Shown here: positions 16,878 through 27,761 of the stretch, piece by piece
How the letters are laid out: the number at the start of each line of letters is the position of its first letter
Position numbering within the stretch: position 1 is the first letter of the stretch
Origin: Acinetobacter lwoffii
GTDB taxonomy: Bacteria > Pseudomonadota > Gammaproteobacteria > Pseudomonadales > Moraxellaceae
Assembly: GCF_015602705.1 (NCBI RefSeq)
Contig: NZ_CP059081.1
Location: forward strand, 1,063,702 to 1,127,701
DNA length: 64,000 bases
Direction: 5' to 3'
The notes under the pieces: model-generated
What the model was told of the DNA's origin: nothing
Database searches by the model: none
Seen by the model: only the letters and a program-made list of their open reading frames with translations
Program-made: the position numbers and the translations under genes

Positions 16878-18200
16878 ATGACGACTCCTAATCCATCTTC
16901 AGAAAGTATGCTTGAACGTCTGTTTAAACTGAGTGAAAACAAAACCAGTTTCCGTACAGAAGTTCTTGCCGGTGTAACTACATTCTTAACGATGTGTTAC
17001 ATCATTATTGTCAATCCAATGATTTTGTCCGAAACGGGGATGGATCATGGGGCTGTCTTTGTAGCAACCTGTCTTGCAGCCGCGATTGGCTGTTTAGTCA
17101 TGGGCTTGATTGCAAATTATCCAATTGCACTTGCACCAGGCATGGGCTTGAATGCCTTCTTTACCTATTCCGTATGTTTGGGAATGGGTGTGCCTTGGCA
17201 AACAGCACTTGGGGCTGTGTTTATCTCGGGTCTTGTGTTTATTGCGATCAGCATGTTCAAAATCCGTGAAGCCATTGTCAATGCGATTCCAATGTCGCTG
17301 AAACTGGCCATCGGTGGTGGTATTGGCTTATTCCTGGCGCTGATTGCTTTGAAAAATGCCGGCCTGATTGTCGATAATCCCGCTACGTTGGTAGGTTTGG
17401 GTGATTTAAAGCAACCATCGGTTTTGCTTGCATTATTTGGTTTCCTTCTAGTCGTTGTAATGCATCACTTTAAAGTGCGTGGTGCGATCATCATCAGTAT
17501 TTTGGTGTTAACCGGTATTTCAGCAGCACTGGGGCTGAGTGAGTTTAAAGGTGTGGTTGGCGCAGTGCCATCGATTGCACCAACATTTATGCAAATGAGC
17601 TTTGAAGGTCTGTTCACTGCCAGTTTAATTGGCGTGATTTTTGTCTTCTTCCTGGTCGATTTATTCGACTCAACCGGTACGCTTGTAGGTGTTTCACACC
17701 GTGCAGGCTTGTTGAAAGATGGCAAACTGCCGCGTTTGAAAAAAGCACTTTTTGCGGACTCTTCTGCAATTGTTGCAGGTGCAGCGCTGGGTACATCTTC
17801 GACTACGCCATACATTGAATCTTCTGCGGGCGTAGCAGCCGGTGGCCGTACAGGTCTAACTGCTGTTGTAGTCGGTATCCTGTTTGTTGCCTGTTTGTTC
17901 CTTGCACCATTGGCACAGTCTGTACCAAGCTTTGCAACAGCGCCAGCGCTGTTATTTGTCGGTGTCTTAATGATTCAAGGTATCGTGCATATTGACTGGG
18001 AAGATATTACAGAAGCAGTCCCTGCATTTTTAACCATTGTATTTATGCCATTTACCTATTCGATTGCGGATGGTATTGCGATGGGCTTCATTAGCTATGC
18101 ACTGATCAAATTGTTAACCGGTAAGGCATCAACTGTACCGTATATGGTCTGGATTATTGCAGTACTATGGACGCTTAAATTCGCACTATTTGGCGGCTAA
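16878..18200 (+). CDS. NCS2-family purine permease
   Basis: A 440-residue inner-membrane proton symporter of the AzgA/GhxP/PurP branch of NCS2, importing adenine or guanine/hypoxanthine. The N-terminus ERLFKLSENKTSFRTEVLAG, the helix-8 motif LVDLFDSTGTLVGV (substrate Asp/Glu region) and the helix-10 motif GTSSTTPYIESSAGVAAGGRTG are intact, and about 12-14 transmembrane segments are evident. The adjacent adenine deaminase gene suggests adenine as a physiological substrate. It is probably controlled by the structured leader at 16712-16769. Confidence 0.92.
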   Translation: MTTPNPSSESMLERLFKLSENKTSFRTEVLAGVTTFLTMCYIIIVNPMILSETGMDHGAVFVATCLAAAIGCLVMGLIANYPIALAPGMGLNAFFTYSVCLGMGVPWQTALGAVFISGLVFIAISMFKIREAIVNAIPMSLKLAIGGGIGLFLALIALKNAGLIVDNPATLVGLGDLKQPSVLLALFGFLLVVVMHHFKVRGAIIISILVLTGISAALGLSEFKGVVGAVPSIAPTFMQMSFEGLFTASLIGVIFVFFLVDLFDSTGTLVGVSHRAGLLKDGKLPRLKKALFADSSAIVAGAALGTSSTTPYIESSAGVAAGGRTGLTAVVVGILFVACLFLAPLAQSVPSFATAPALLFVGVLMIQGIVHIDWEDITEAVPAFLTIVFMPFTYSIADGIAMGFISYALIKLLTGKASTVPYMVWIIAVLWTLKFALFGG

Positions 18201-18215
18201 TTTTTCTAGATTTGG

Positions 18216-18248
18216 AAAGGGTGTAAACTCAGTTTGCACCCTTTTTTT
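18216..18248 (+). terminator. Terminator after purine permease
   Basis: AAAGGGTGTAAAC / GTTTGCACCCTTT (one mismatch) and a T-run, 16 bases after the permease gene. Confidence 0.88.
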
Positions 18249-18267
18249 ATTATTTTAGGTTTCATGA

Positions 18268-19278
<1,011 letters not shown>

Positions 19279-19289
19279 GTTTTTAAATA

Positions 19290-19320
19290 AAAGGCAGGGT
19301 TCGCTCTGCCTTTGTTTTTA
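19290..19320 (+). terminator. Terminator after adenine deaminase
   Basis: AAAGGCAGGG-TTCG-CTCTGCCTTT with a TTCG loop and a T-rich tail. The lipoprotein gene starts just beyond it. Confidence 0.85.
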
Positions 19321-19323
19321 TAG

Positions 19324-19677
19324 ATGGATATGAAATTGAAAAATATAATTCTGCTCATCAGTAGCGTGTTGATATCTGCTTGCTCAAATGCGGATATGAC
19401 TTTGACACAGCGTACTTTAAAACCCGTGATTGAATACCAATGTGCAAAAGAATTGAAAGCATCTAAATTCTGGACTGCCTCGACCTATTTTATGCAGGAC
19501 AAAAATAAAGCTGAACTTGAACAGAATGTCTGTTCATGTGTAGGTGAGCATGCACTCAAGGATATTCCGGCAAGCACTTTACTGAAAGCGACTCTGGATG
19601 AAGAAGTAAAGTCAAAACTCACGCAACAGGCTATTGCAAACAGTCTGAAAGGCTGCATGACCGAGTTCTTAAAATAA
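19324..19677 (+). CDS. Small lipoprotein with four conserved Cys (paralogue 1)
   Basis: A 117-residue predicted lipoprotein: a basic start, a hydrophobic segment and the lipobox ISAC at about residues 17-20. The mature part contains QCAKELKASKFW, NVCSCVGE and GCMTEF. These line up with KCTTELNNIPAW, EICGCVSE and ACVAEA of the gene at 20502-20873, so the two are paralogues with a conserved C...CxC...C pattern. I do not recognise a named family. It is probably membrane-anchored and facing the periplasm, possibly disulfide-bonded. It is transcribed immediately after the adenine deaminase terminator. Confidence 0.75.
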   Translation: MDMKLKNIILLISSVLISACSNADMTLTQRTLKPVIEYQCAKELKASKFWTASTYFMQDKNKAELEQNVCSCVGEHALKDIPASTLLKATLDEEVKSKLTQQAIANSLKGCMTEFLK

Positions 19678-19720
19678 AATCAGCTTTGCAATGAAAGCTG
19701 ATTGAGTGTGGTTTTGCAGA

Positions 19721-20284
19721 TTATTTTTTAGAAGATTTGGATTGTCGGGTCATGCTGTTGAGTACATGATCTTTATCGATAAAATGATGTTTCAGTGCTG
19801 CGAAAATATGTCCAACTAAAAGTAAGCCAACTGCCCAGGAAAGCCAGATATGCAGGGGTTTTACGATCGCGGTTACAGCCGGATTTTCTGCAATCAGTGC
19901 CGGCAGGTTAAATAAATATAGCACTGGTGCTGGATAGCCCAGACTCCAGCTATATAAACAGCCGGTGACAGGTAGAGCAATCAGCATAAAATACAAAGCC
20001 AGATGACCTGCATGTGCCAAAGTTTTCATCCGGGGTGACATAGTGTCCGATAGTTCAGGGGCAGGGTGGGTATAACGCCAGAAAATTCGCACAACCAACA
20101 GGAAAATAATGGTGGTGGCGATATTTTTATGCAGGGTGATGACATCGCCTTTAAAGCTGCCATCGACTTCATAACTTAAAAAATTCCCACTATAAAAACC
20201 AATCAGCCAGGCCGCAATAAAGATAACTGCCATGATCCAGTGCAGCCATTGTGCCGTGCGCGTGTAATATTGTACTTTTTCCAT
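19721..20284 (-). CDS. Cytochrome b561 family protein
   Basis: Four-helix inner-membrane dihaem cytochrome of the bacterial b561 (CybB) type, about 187 residues, moving electrons to or from quinone. Haem-ligand histidines are seen in AQWLHWIMAV, ITLHKNIATT, LAHAGHLALYF and KPLHIWLSW/VGHIFAALKHHF. The start MEKVQYYTRTAQ at 20284 matches where the family begins; the frame opens 11 codons further to a GTG. The gene lies between two paralogous Cys-rich lipoprotein genes on the opposite strand. Confidence 0.88.
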   Translation of the reverse strand: MEKVQYYTRTAQWLHWIMAVIFIAAWLIGFYSGNFLSYEVDGSFKGDVITLHKNIATTIIFLLVVRIFWRYTHPAPELSDTMSPRMKTLAHAGHLALYFMLIALPVTGCLYSWSLGYPAPVLYLFNLPALIAENPAVTAIVKPLHIWLSWAVGLLLVGHIFAALKHHFIDKDHVLNSMTRQSKSSKK

Positions 20285-20501
20285 GTGATTTTCGATTGCC
20301 CTCAAAGATGAATGCACCTTAGCAAAGGGCGAATCAACTCAGCAATTCCAAATCTGCAACGCTATGGTGGCTTTCATGTAACATCTATTGAAATTGCTGG
20401 GTGCAGATTAAACATTCAGGATGATTTATAGATTTCTTATTCAGGTGAATTTCGGCACAATAGCGTCACGCTTCATATATGAATAAACAAGGAACAGATC
20501 T

Positions 20502-20873
20502 GTGAAAAAATTATTGGCTGCACTTGCTCCGCTTACTTTGGTTTTATCGGCTTGTGCAACAACAGGCAGCCCTGAAACGCAAACCACGACTCAACAGCTG
20601 GGTGGGGCTGCGCTTAAAATCGCGATCAATGCAAAATGTACGACTGAGCTGAATAATATTCCAGCATGGCAAACAGCTACACGTCTAATGACTACGACCC
20701 AAAAGCAGAATATCCAGACTGAAATTTGTGGCTGTGTCAGCGAAAAAGCACCCCAAAGCGTAACAGCGGTAGATTTGGCGACTGCAGCGATTGACCCGGC
20801 AGCACGTGCGACGATTGTCGGCAATGTGGTTGCAAAAACCATTAACGCTTGTGTAGCTGAAGCTGTAAACTAA
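20502..20873 (+). CDS. Small lipoprotein with four conserved Cys (paralogue 2)
   Basis: A 123-residue predicted lipoprotein. It starts at GTG (20502) behind AAGGAAC, has a signal segment MKKLLAALAPLTLVL, and the lipobox LSAC at about residues 15-18. After a Thr/Gln-rich linker the folded part repeats the four-Cys pattern of the gene at 19324-19677 (C-T-T-E-L, ICGC, NACVAEA). Function unknown. It ends in front of an intrinsic terminator and is followed by rnhB. Confidence 0.78.
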   Translation: MKKLLAALAPLTLVLSACATTGSPETQTTTQQLGGAALKIAINAKCTTELNNIPAWQTATRLMTTTQKQNIQTEICGCVSEKAPQSVTAVDLATAAIDPAARATIVGNVVAKTINACVAEAVN

Positions 20874-20888
20874 GCCAAGATTAAATTG

Positions 20889-20918
20889 AAATAGGCTGAC
20901 TGGTTCAGCCTATTTTTT
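20889..20918 (+). terminator. Terminator after lipoprotein gene
   Basis: ATAGGCTGA / TCAGCCTAT with loop CTGGT and a run of six T. rnhB starts 15 bases later. Confidence 0.85.
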
Positions 20919-20932
20919 ATGGAAAAATAGAC

Positions 20933-21520
20933 ATGAAGATTGCTGGTGTAGATGAAGCAGGGCGTGGGCCATTAGTGGGTTCGGTGGTCGCTGCGGCAGT
21001 TATTTTGGATCCGAACAACCCGATTGAGGGTTTAAATGATTCTAAAAAACTCACTGAAAAGAAGCGTGAAAAACTTTTTATCGAAATTCAGGAAAAAGCG
21101 CTGGCATGGGCCATTGCTGAGGCTTCTGCGGCAGAGATTGATGAACATAATATTTTGCAGGCCTCTTTGCTGGCCATGCGTCGTGCTGTAGAAGCTTTGC
21201 TGATTCAGCCAGAGCATGTGCTGGTCGATGGTAATAAAGTCCCTCAAGGCCTTTGCATGAGTTGTGATACCGTGGTGGGTGGTGATGCGCTACATGCTGA
21301 AATTTCAGCAGCCAGTATTCTGGCGAAAGTAACCCGTGATCATCAGATGATCGAGATGGATCAGAAACATCCGCAATTTGGCTTTGCCAAGCACAAGGGT
21401 TATCCGACCAAGGCACATTTCGAAGCGATTGCCTTACATGGCGTGATTGATGAGCATCGTCGCAGTTTTGGGCCGGTGAAAAAAGTGATTGCAGCATTAC
21501 AGCAGGGTGTGGAACTTTAA
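20933..21520 (+). CDS. rnhB: Ribonuclease HII
   Basis: A 195-residue endonuclease that removes ribonucleotides and RNA from RNA-DNA hybrids, Mn/Mg dependent. The N-terminal [17 protein letters not shown] holds the first two catalytic acids (DE). LVDGN and the [20 protein letters not shown] segment hold the others, and the C-terminal [11 protein letters not shown] and HRRSFGPVK are typical. Length matches the family. It probably has its own promoter, since a terminator lies just upstream. Confidence 0.95.
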   Translation: MKIAGVDEAGRGPLVGSVVAAAVILDPNNPIEGLNDSKKLTEKKREKLFIEIQEKALAWAIAEASAAEIDEHNILQASLLAMRRAVEALLIQPEHVLVDGNKVPQGLCMSCDTVVGGDALHAEISAASILAKVTRDHQMIEMDQKHPQFGFAKHKGYPTKAHFEAIALHGVIDEHRRSFGPVKKVIAALQQGVEL

Positions 21521-21576
21521 GTTTTATTTAAATTATCTAAGTATTTAATATTTTTATATAAAATTCAGACAAATTT

Positions 21577-21598
21577 AAAGCGGCTTAAAAGCCGCTTT
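21577..21598. terminator. Convergent terminator rnhB/csrA
   Basis: AAAGCGGCT-TAAA-AGCCGCTTT, a perfect 9-bp stem. The flanking T/A runs are short. It lies 17 bases beyond csrA's stop. Confidence 0.75.
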
Positions 21599-21614
21599 AT
21601 TCTTCGCACAAACA

Positions 21615-21869
21615 TTAACGGTTAAAGTTATTTTGTGTCTGGCTATCGTCTTCATAAGAAGGTTGGTAATCTTGATCGATATGTTGAAGATGTTCATGCA
21701 TTGCACGTTCATGCTGGATACGCTGGTAAATCTCTTCACGGTGCACAGAGACTTCTTTCGGAGCATTTACCCCGATACGAACCTGGTTACCTTTTACACC
21801 AAGCACAGTCACACTGACTTGATCACCAATCATTAAAGTTTCCCCGACGCGTCGAGTCAGAATCAGCAT
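21615..21869 (-). CDS. csrA: Carbon storage regulator CsrA, long C-terminal tail
   Basis: RNA-binding homodimer that controls translation by binding GGA motifs. The core [31 protein letters not shown] and [16 protein letters not shown] is nearly identical to other gammaproteobacterial CsrA, with the RNA-binding residues L4, R6/R7 and R44 in place. At 84 residues it is about 20 longer than the E. coli protein. The extra tail (from about residue 60) is rich in His, Asp, Gln and Asn. It lies downstream of alaS and lysC in the order common to this class. Confidence 0.95.
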   Translation of the reverse strand: MLILTRRVGETLMIGDQVSVTVLGVKGNQVRIGVNAPKEVSVHREEIYQRIQHERAMHEHLQHIDQDYQPSYEDDSQTQNNFNR

Positions 21870-22027
21870 GTTTTTCTCCTTGCAAAATGCAAAACCTGCA
21901 ATCTATTGAATGTAAAACAAAAAGCACAACCAAAAATTACAAAATAAGATCTGGATAGAAATTCTGTCATCTGGGTGAAAGATTTTAATCTATCTCAGCT
22001 GGTTAAAAATCCTCAGGCTTAATATAA

Positions 22028-22061
22028 CAGAGCCACTATAAAAAAAACTATAGTGGCTCTG
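22028..22061. terminator. Hairpin between lysC and csrA
   Basis: CAGAGCCACTATA / TATAGTGGCTCTG, 13-bp perfect stem with an 8-nt loop. T-runs on both sides are poor, but it is well placed as the lysC terminator. Confidence 0.7.
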
Positions 22062-22119
22062 CATTTTTGTAGACTTTTATAAAATACTGTCAAACAATGA
22101 CAATATTCTGTCTTAACGC

Positions 22120-23400
22120 TTAAGCACGTGCGCTAGATTCGCCTTGTTCACGGTCTAAACCGAATGCGGTATGCAATGAACGAACCGCAAGTTCAAGATA
22201 ATTTTCTTCAATGATCACAGAAATCTTGATTTCAGACGTCGAGATCATCAGGATGTTGATGCCTTCGTCTGCCAAAGCTGTGAACATTTTGCTTGCCACG
22301 CCGGCATGTGAACGCATGCCTACACCTACAATTGATACTTTTACGATATCTGAACGGGTCGCAACTTCACGCGCACCAATTTCTTGAGCAGTTGCTTCAA
22401 GAATGGCTTTGGCTTTATTTAATTCGCCACGGTTCACAGTAAAAGTGAAATCAGTTGTACCATCTTCTTCAACGTTCTGGATAATCATATCCACTTCAAC
22501 ATTGGCATCACCAATCGGGCACAAAATTTTAGAAGCAATACCCGGTTCGTCAGGCACACCTAAAATAGTTAATTTTGCTTCGTCACGGTTAAATGCGATA
22601 CCGGAGATAATTGGCTGTTCCATGTTGTCTTCCAATTCAGTCGTAATAAGTGTACCAACGTTTTGCTTAAACTCTTCGTCGAATGCGCCATCGTTGTCAT
22701 TGTCGAAGCTTGATAATACGCGTAAAGGCACCTGGTATTTACCAGCAAATTCAACTGAACGAATTTGCAGGACTTTAGAACCGAGTGACGCCATCTCAAG
22801 CATTTCTTCAAATGAAATACGATCAACTTTTTTTGCTTTTGGTGCAACACGTGGATCGGTGGTATATACACCGTCAACGTCGGTATAAATCTGGCATTCA
22901 TCTGCTTTGAGTGCGGCAGCAATTGCAACACCTGAAGTATCAGAACCGCCACGCCCTAAAGTGGTGGTATTGCCATGTTCATCAAAACCCTGGAAACCGG
23001 CAACGACAAGTACGCGGCCTGCATCCAGATTTGAGTTCAGGACTTCAGTATCAATGGATTCGATACGTGCCTTATTGAATGAGCTGTCGGTTTTCATGCC
23101 AACCTGGCGACCTGTTAGTGATTTTGCTTCAACTCCAATTGAGTTCAGCGCCATTGCTAACATAGAAATCGTAACCTGTTCACCCGTAGATACCATTTGG
23201 TCTAGTTCACGTGGGTCAGGGGTTTCGGTAATGGCCTTCGCTAAAGCAAGTAGACGATTGGTTTCGCCACTCATTGCTGATACCACTACCACTACCTTGT
23301 GGCCGTGGTCATGCCAGCGCTTTACACGACGAGCAACATTTAAAATGCGCTCGGGAGTACCCATAGAGGTACCGCCATATTTTTGAACGATTAATGCCAT
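22120..23400 (-). CDS. lysC: Aspartate kinase
   Basis: First enzyme of the lysine, threonine and methionine pathway: aspartate plus ATP to aspartyl phosphate. 426 residues. The N-terminal VQKYGGTSMGTPERI is the kinase signature, followed by VVVSAMSGETNRLL, STGEQVTISMLAMAL and GRGGSDTSGVAIAAAL. Two ACT domains occupy about residues 265-420 (ILGVPDEPGIASKIL, VGVGMRSHAGVASKMF) and imply feedback inhibition by lysine and threonine. It lies 64 bases downstream of alaS, so the two are probably co-transcribed. Confidence 0.95.
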   Translation of the reverse strand: MALIVQKYGGTSMGTPERILNVARRVKRWHDHGHKVVVVVSAMSGETNRLLALAKAITETPDPRELDQMVSTGEQVTISMLAMALNSIGVEAKSLTGRQVGMKTDSSFNKARIESIDTEVLNSNLDAGRVLVVAGFQGFDEHGNTTTLGRGGSDTSGVAIAAALKADECQIYTDVDGVYTTDPRVAPKAKKVDRISFEEMLEMASLGSKVLQIRSVEFAGKYQVPLRVLSSFDNDNDGAFDEEFKQNVGTLITTELEDNMEQPIISGIAFNRDEAKLTILGVPDEPGIASKILCPIGDANVEVDMIIQNVEEDGTTDFTFTVNRGELNKAKAILEATAQEIGAREVATRSDIVKVSIVGVGMRSHAGVASKMFTALADEGINILMISTSEIKISVIIEENYLELAVRSLHTAFGLDREQGESSARA

Positions 23401-23464
23401 AGTTGTTCCATATAAGCCATGACCCTGATGTACCTATCAGGCTCAGTTACACAAAATTGAAGTT

Positions 23465-26143
23465 TTATTTTGCTGCAAGCCAGGCAGTTAAATCTGCCAT
23501 CACTGGAGCAAACTTCTCGTTAAGTGGCGCGCCACCTTGTGCCAAGTCAGGTTTACCACCACCTTTACCACCTAGCTCAGTCGCTAAATGTTTGATGATG
23601 TCACCTGCTTTAATAGAAGCAGTAAAGTCTTTTGCCACAGATGCGATCAAGCTCACCTTGTCACCCTCTACACCTGCAAGAACAATCACTGCATTTTCTA
23701 ATTTTGATTTCACACCGTCGTGCAGGTTGCGAAGTGCTTTCGCATCCATGTTTTCAACAGTTGTAATCAAGGTTGCACGACCTGCAATGCTTTGAACTTG
23801 GCTTAGAAGTTCACCGGCTTGCAGGCTAGCAAGTTTTTGATTGAGTTGTTCGATCTGTTTCTGCAAGCTCGATGCAGTATCAACCAACGCTTCAACTTTT
23901 TCTAAAGTCTGGTCTTTTTGTGCTTTGAGCAAACCGTTAATCGTATTGATATCGCGATCGGCTTTTTGCGCAACTTCAACTGCTTTAGTGCCTGTTACTG
24001 CTTCAATACGACGTACACCGGCTGCCACACCACCTTCAGAGGTGATTTTGAACAGACCGATATCACCGGTACGTTTTACGTGAATACCACCGCAAAGTTC
24101 GATTGAGAAGTTTTTCTCTTCAATCACTGAACCCATAGACAGTACACGTACTTCGTCACCATATTTCTCACCAAACAGCATCATCGCACCTTTAGCCTTC
24201 GCAGACTCGATATCCAGAAGTTCAGTAGACACCGCAGTATTGGCAATCACTTCAGCATTGACCAAACGTTCAATTTCTTGCAGCTGTTCAAAGCTTACAG
24301 GTTGGTCATTGGCAAAGTCAAAACGTAACACATCAGATGCAACCAATGAACCTTTTTGCTGTACATGTGAACCTAAAATTTGACGTAACGCAGCATGTAG
24401 CAGGTGAGTCGCAGAGTGGTTGCGCGCAGTTGCTGCACGAATATCTGCTTTTACTGTTGCTTCTACATTTTGAGTAACTTTCAAGTTACCCATCGTCACG
24501 ATACCTTGGTGTACAAATGCGCCACCAGATTTTTTGGTATCTTGAACTTCGAAAATACCAGTATCGTTTTTGAAGAGTCCTGTATCACCGATTTGACCGC
24601 CGCTTTCTGCGTAGAAAGGTGTTTGGTTGAGTACGATCAGTGCTTCATCGCCTTCAAACACTTCATCAACTTGCTCGCCATCTTTGTAGATTGCGATGAT
24701 TTGACCTTCACCTGCAGTTGCGTCATAACCATCAAACTGAGTTTCGCCTTCAACTTTAACTACGCTGTTGTAGTCGATCGCGAATTTACCTGCATCACGT
24801 GCGCGTTGACGCTGTGCAGCCATTTCAGTTTCGAAACCAGCTTCATCAATGGTTAAGTCACGTTCACGTGCGATGTCAGCAGTCAAGTCAGTCGGGAAAC
24901 CATAAGTGTCGTAAAGTTTAAATACCACTTCGCCCGGAATCACAGAACCTTTTAACTGTGCCAATTCGCCTTCAAGCAATTTCAAACCTTGCTCAAGTGT
25001 TTTGGCAAATTGTTCTTCTTCTTTAAGAAGTTGTGCTTCGATACGTGCTTGTTGAGCAGCAAGTTCAGGGTATGCATCGCCCATCACTTCGATCAGTGGC
25101 TTCAACATTTTGTGGAAGAACGAACCTGTTGCGCCTAATTTGTTACCATGACGTACTGCACGACGGATAATACGACGCAGTACATAACCACGACCTTCAT
25201 TCGATGGGTTTACGCCATCAGCAATCAGGAATGAACATGAACGTGCATGGTCAGCAACGACTTTCAATGAAGCAGGATACTGAACTGGTGTGCCTTTCTC
25301 AGCAGCTTCAGCTTCAAGCGCTGTAGTATCCAGACCAATAATTTCAGCCGCAGCTTTAAGTAAATGCTGGAATAAGTCAATTTCGTAGTTTGAGTTGACG
25401 TGCTGTAAAACAGCAGAAATACGCTCCAAGCCCATACCTGTATCTACAGAAGGTGCTGGAAGAGGGTGCAGTACGCCATCCGCAGTACGGTTGAACTGCA
25501 TGAAAACGTTGTTCCAGATTTCAATGAAACGGTCGCCATCTTCTTCAGGAGAACCCGGTAGGCCACCCCAGATATGCTCACCGTGGTCAAAGAAGATTTC
25601 AGAACATGGACCACATGGACCGGTATCGCCCATTGCCCAGAAGTTATCTGATGCGTATTGACCGCCTTTGTTGTCACCAATACGAATAATGCGTGAAGCG
25701 TCTAGACCGATTTCTTTGTTCCAGATGTCAAAGGCTTCATCATCGGTGTGGTAAACGGTTGCATAGAGTTTATCTTTAGGAAGACCAAGCCATTCTTCGT
25801 TAGTCAAAAAGTCCCAGGCAAATTTGATCGCATCACGTTTGAAGTAATCACCAAAGGAGAAGTTACCCAACATTTCAAAGAAAGTGTGGTGACGTGCTGT
25901 ATAACCTACATTGTCCAAGTCGTTGTGCTTACCACCTGCGCGCACGCATTTTTGTGATGACACTGCACGTACATAATCGCGTTTTTCTAGACCTAAGAAG
26001 CAATCTTTAAACTGGTTCATACCAGCATTGGTGAACAGCAAAGTTGGGTCATTGGCAGGTACTAGAGAACTCGACGCGACACGTGTATGCCCTTGCGATT
26101 CAAAGTAACGCAAAAATGCTTCACGAATTTCAGCTGATGTCAT
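23465..26143 (-). CDS. alaS: Alanyl-tRNA synthetase
   Basis: Charges tRNA-Ala. About 892 residues. The class II catalytic domain starts [19 protein letters not shown]; motif 2 is around [15 protein letters not shown]. The editing domain has [11 protein letters not shown] and the Cys/His zinc-type site in [15 protein letters not shown]. The C-terminal region is a coiled coil plus the glycine-rich [15 protein letters not shown] end. The ATG at 26143 matches the family start; the frame opens seven codons further to a TTG, which I reject. It is followed by lysC and csrA. Confidence 0.95.
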   Translation of the reverse strand: MTSAEIREAFLRYFESQGHTRVASSSLVPANDPTLLFTNAGMNQFKDCFLGLEKRDYVRAVSSQKCVRAGGKHNDLDNVGYTARHHTFFEMLGNFSFGDYFKRDAIKFAWDFLTNEEWLGLPKDKLYATVYHTDDEAFDIWNKEIGLDASRIIRIGDNKGGQYASDNFWAMGDTGPCGPCSEIFFDHGEHIWGGLPGSPEEDGDRFIEIWNNVFMQFNRTADGVLHPLPAPSVDTGMGLERISAVLQHVNSNYEIDLFQHLLKAAAEIIGLDTTALEAEAAEKGTPVQYPASLKVVADHARSCSFLIADGVNPSNEGRGYVLRRIIRRAVRHGNKLGATGSFFHKMLKPLIEVMGDAYPELAAQQARIEAQLLKEEEQFAKTLEQGLKLLEGELAQLKGSVIPGEVVFKLYDTYGFPTDLTADIARERDLTIDEAGFETEMAAQRQRARDAGKFAIDYNSVVKVEGETQFDGYDATAGEGQIIAIYKDGEQVDEVFEGDEALIVLNQTPFYAESGGQIGDTGLFKNDTGIFEVQDTKKSGGAFVHQGIVTMGNLKVTQNVEATVKADIRAATARNHSATHLLHAALRQILGSHVQQKGSLVASDVLRFDFANDQPVSFEQLQEIERLVNAEVIANTAVSTELLDIESAKAKGAMMLFGEKYGDEVRVLSMGSVIEEKNFSIELCGGIHVKRTGDIGLFKITSEGGVAAGVRRIEAVTGTKAVEVAQKADRDINTINGLLKAQKDQTLEKVEALVDTASSLQKQIEQLNQKLASLQAGELLSQVQSIAGRATLITTVENMDAKALRNLHDGVKSKLENAVIVLAGVEGDKVSLIASVAKDFTASIKAGDIIKHLATELGGKGGGKPDLAQGGAPLNEKFAPVMADLTAWLAAK

Positions 26144-26164
26144 AAAACGAGTACTCACAACCAA

Positions 26165-26546
26165 GTCACTCCATAATTTCCGATTTGGCTAAAACACCAC
26201 AGTCTGACAAGCATACAAGAGCTCTGCTGCAATGCGGGGCTTAAAAATTTAAAACGCCAAATTATAACGGAAAAAGCAGTAGGCACCAATCATTTTAAAA
26301 CCAATTGCGAAGGATTTATTTACTCAGGTTTTTCGCTGAATAATTAAATTGAATTTTCCCACAGTAGAATTCGTGGATATCCATCACATTAAAAATAACT
26401 GGAATTTTAAATGACCCAGATACAGACGGATGGATCAGAAATAAAATAATCGAAAATCAGTATTTTCTCTGAAGTTTTTTAATGTACGGCGCCAGAAATC
26501 CTTTAACATAGAAGAGTTTTAAAATAGGCATATAAAAGGTCGAGTC
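26165..26546. other. Intergenic region between alaS and the GAPDH-like gene
   Basis: About 380 AT-rich bases carrying the two divergent promoters. I see no gene, terminator or repeat here. Confidence 0.4.
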
Positions 26547-27569
26547 ATGCAACGAGTGGCAATCAATGGATTTGGGCGTATTGGACGGAATGTACTGCGC
26601 GCATGGTTTGAAAATCCGAAAGATTTTAATTTTGAAATCGTTGCCATTAACGATATTGCCGATGTTGAAACCCTGATCCATCTATTTAAATATGACTCGA
26701 CCCATGGCCGTTTTCCGGGGCAGGTGGATCTCAGCTATGATGCTGAACATATCTATATGCATATCAGCTATCAAGATACTGCATTAAAAGTACAGGTTTT
26801 GTGTGAGTCGCATCCGGCTAAGTTGCCTTGGCAAAACTTGACGGTAGATGTAGTGCTTGAATGTACTGGGCTATTCCGTTCTCGTGAAGCCGCGACCCAG
26901 CATATTGGCGCAGGGGCGAAACGTGTGATTATTGGCGCGGCACCTTTTGATACGGTCGATGCCGCAATTGTCTATGGTGTCAATCATCATGAAGTCAAAG
27001 CATCGGACCAGATCATTTCCAGTGTTTCTTGTACTACGCAGGCTTTGGTGCCACTGGTCAAAATTATTGATGATGCATTTGGCATCAGTAGCGCCCTGAT
27101 GACCGAAATCCATGCTGTTACGGCGGATCAGTCGGTACTGGATCATGCACATCGTGATTTGCGACGTGCACGTGCCTCGGGCCATAACATCATTCCGACC
27201 ACTTCGAGCGCACTCGGTGCCTTAAAGCGTGTCATGCCAAAAATGGAAGATCGTATTGATGGTTATTCGATTCGGGTGCCAACCATTAATGTGGCCGCGA
27301 TTGATTTGACCTTTGTCTCCCAGTCGCCGATTACCGATCACAAGTTAAATGAAGTTCTGATTAAGGCTGCCCGGCAGGATTTTGCCGAAATTATGTCGGT
27401 AACGGACGAGCCCTTGGTATCGAGTGATTTTAATCATTCCCCGTATTCACTGATTGTTGATTTGACCCAGACTCTGGTGGTCGGGCATCAAGCTAAGGTT
27501 TTTGCCTGGTACGATAACGAGTGGGGCTATGCCAACCGTCTACTGGATTTATGTGAATCATTTCATTAA
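26547..27569 (+). CDS. GAPDH-family dehydrogenase, probably erythrose-4-phosphate dehydrogenase
   Basis: A 340-residue NAD-dependent phosphorylating-type dehydrogenase. The Rossmann motif RVAINGFGRIGRNVLRAW and AINDIAD (acidic residue favouring NAD) are normal. The active-site block reads SVSCTTQALVPLVK: the nucleophilic Cys is present, but the Asn of the usual SCTTN is Gln. The catalytic His is in EIHAVTADQ, and the substrate loop is DLRRARASGHNIIPTTSSA. VRVPT-like IRVPTINVAAIDL and DFNHSPYSLIVDLTQT resemble E. coli Epd more than GapA. If it is Epd, it feeds pyridoxal phosphate synthesis. Substrate remains uncertain. Confidence 0.75.
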   Translation: MQRVAINGFGRIGRNVLRAWFENPKDFNFEIVAINDIADVETLIHLFKYDSTHGRFPGQVDLSYDAEHIYMHISYQDTALKVQVLCESHPAKLPWQNLTVDVVLECTGLFRSREAATQHIGAGAKRVIIGAAPFDTVDAAIVYGVNHHEVKASDQIISSVSCTTQALVPLVKIIDDAFGISSALMTEIHAVTADQSVLDHAHRDLRRARASGHNIIPTTSSALGALKRVMPKMEDRIDGYSIRVPTINVAAIDLTFVSQSPITDHKLNEVLIKAARQDFAEIMSVTDEPLVSSDFNHSPYSLIVDLTQTLVVGHQAKVFAWYDNEWGYANRLLDLCESFH

Positions 27570-27590
27570 GTTCGGGTTATCTAAACCTCA

Positions 27591-27616
27591 AAAGCACCAA
27601 GACACGGTGCTTTTTT
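27591..27616 (+). terminator. Terminator after GAPDH-like gene
   Basis: AAAGCACC / GGTGCTTT with a 7-nt loop and a T-run. Confidence 0.85.
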
Positions 27617-27761
27617 CTTGCCTGTAAATATTCTGCAAGCCATGTTTTAAGAGAATTTGCCGGTAATTGATCGAAAATCAGGAATTGAGGCTGAATTATT
27701 TACGTTATCTGAAGCATTTTTCGTTAAGATAAAGACAATAAAATGAAATAAGAGCAAGCAC

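Noticed and set aside
21078..21497. 139-codon ORF opposite rnhB
   Set aside because: Antisense shadow; rnhB is unmistakable.
22403..23386. Overlapping ORFs of 127-161 codons inside lysC
   Set aside because: Shadow frames of a well-conserved gene; no independent support.
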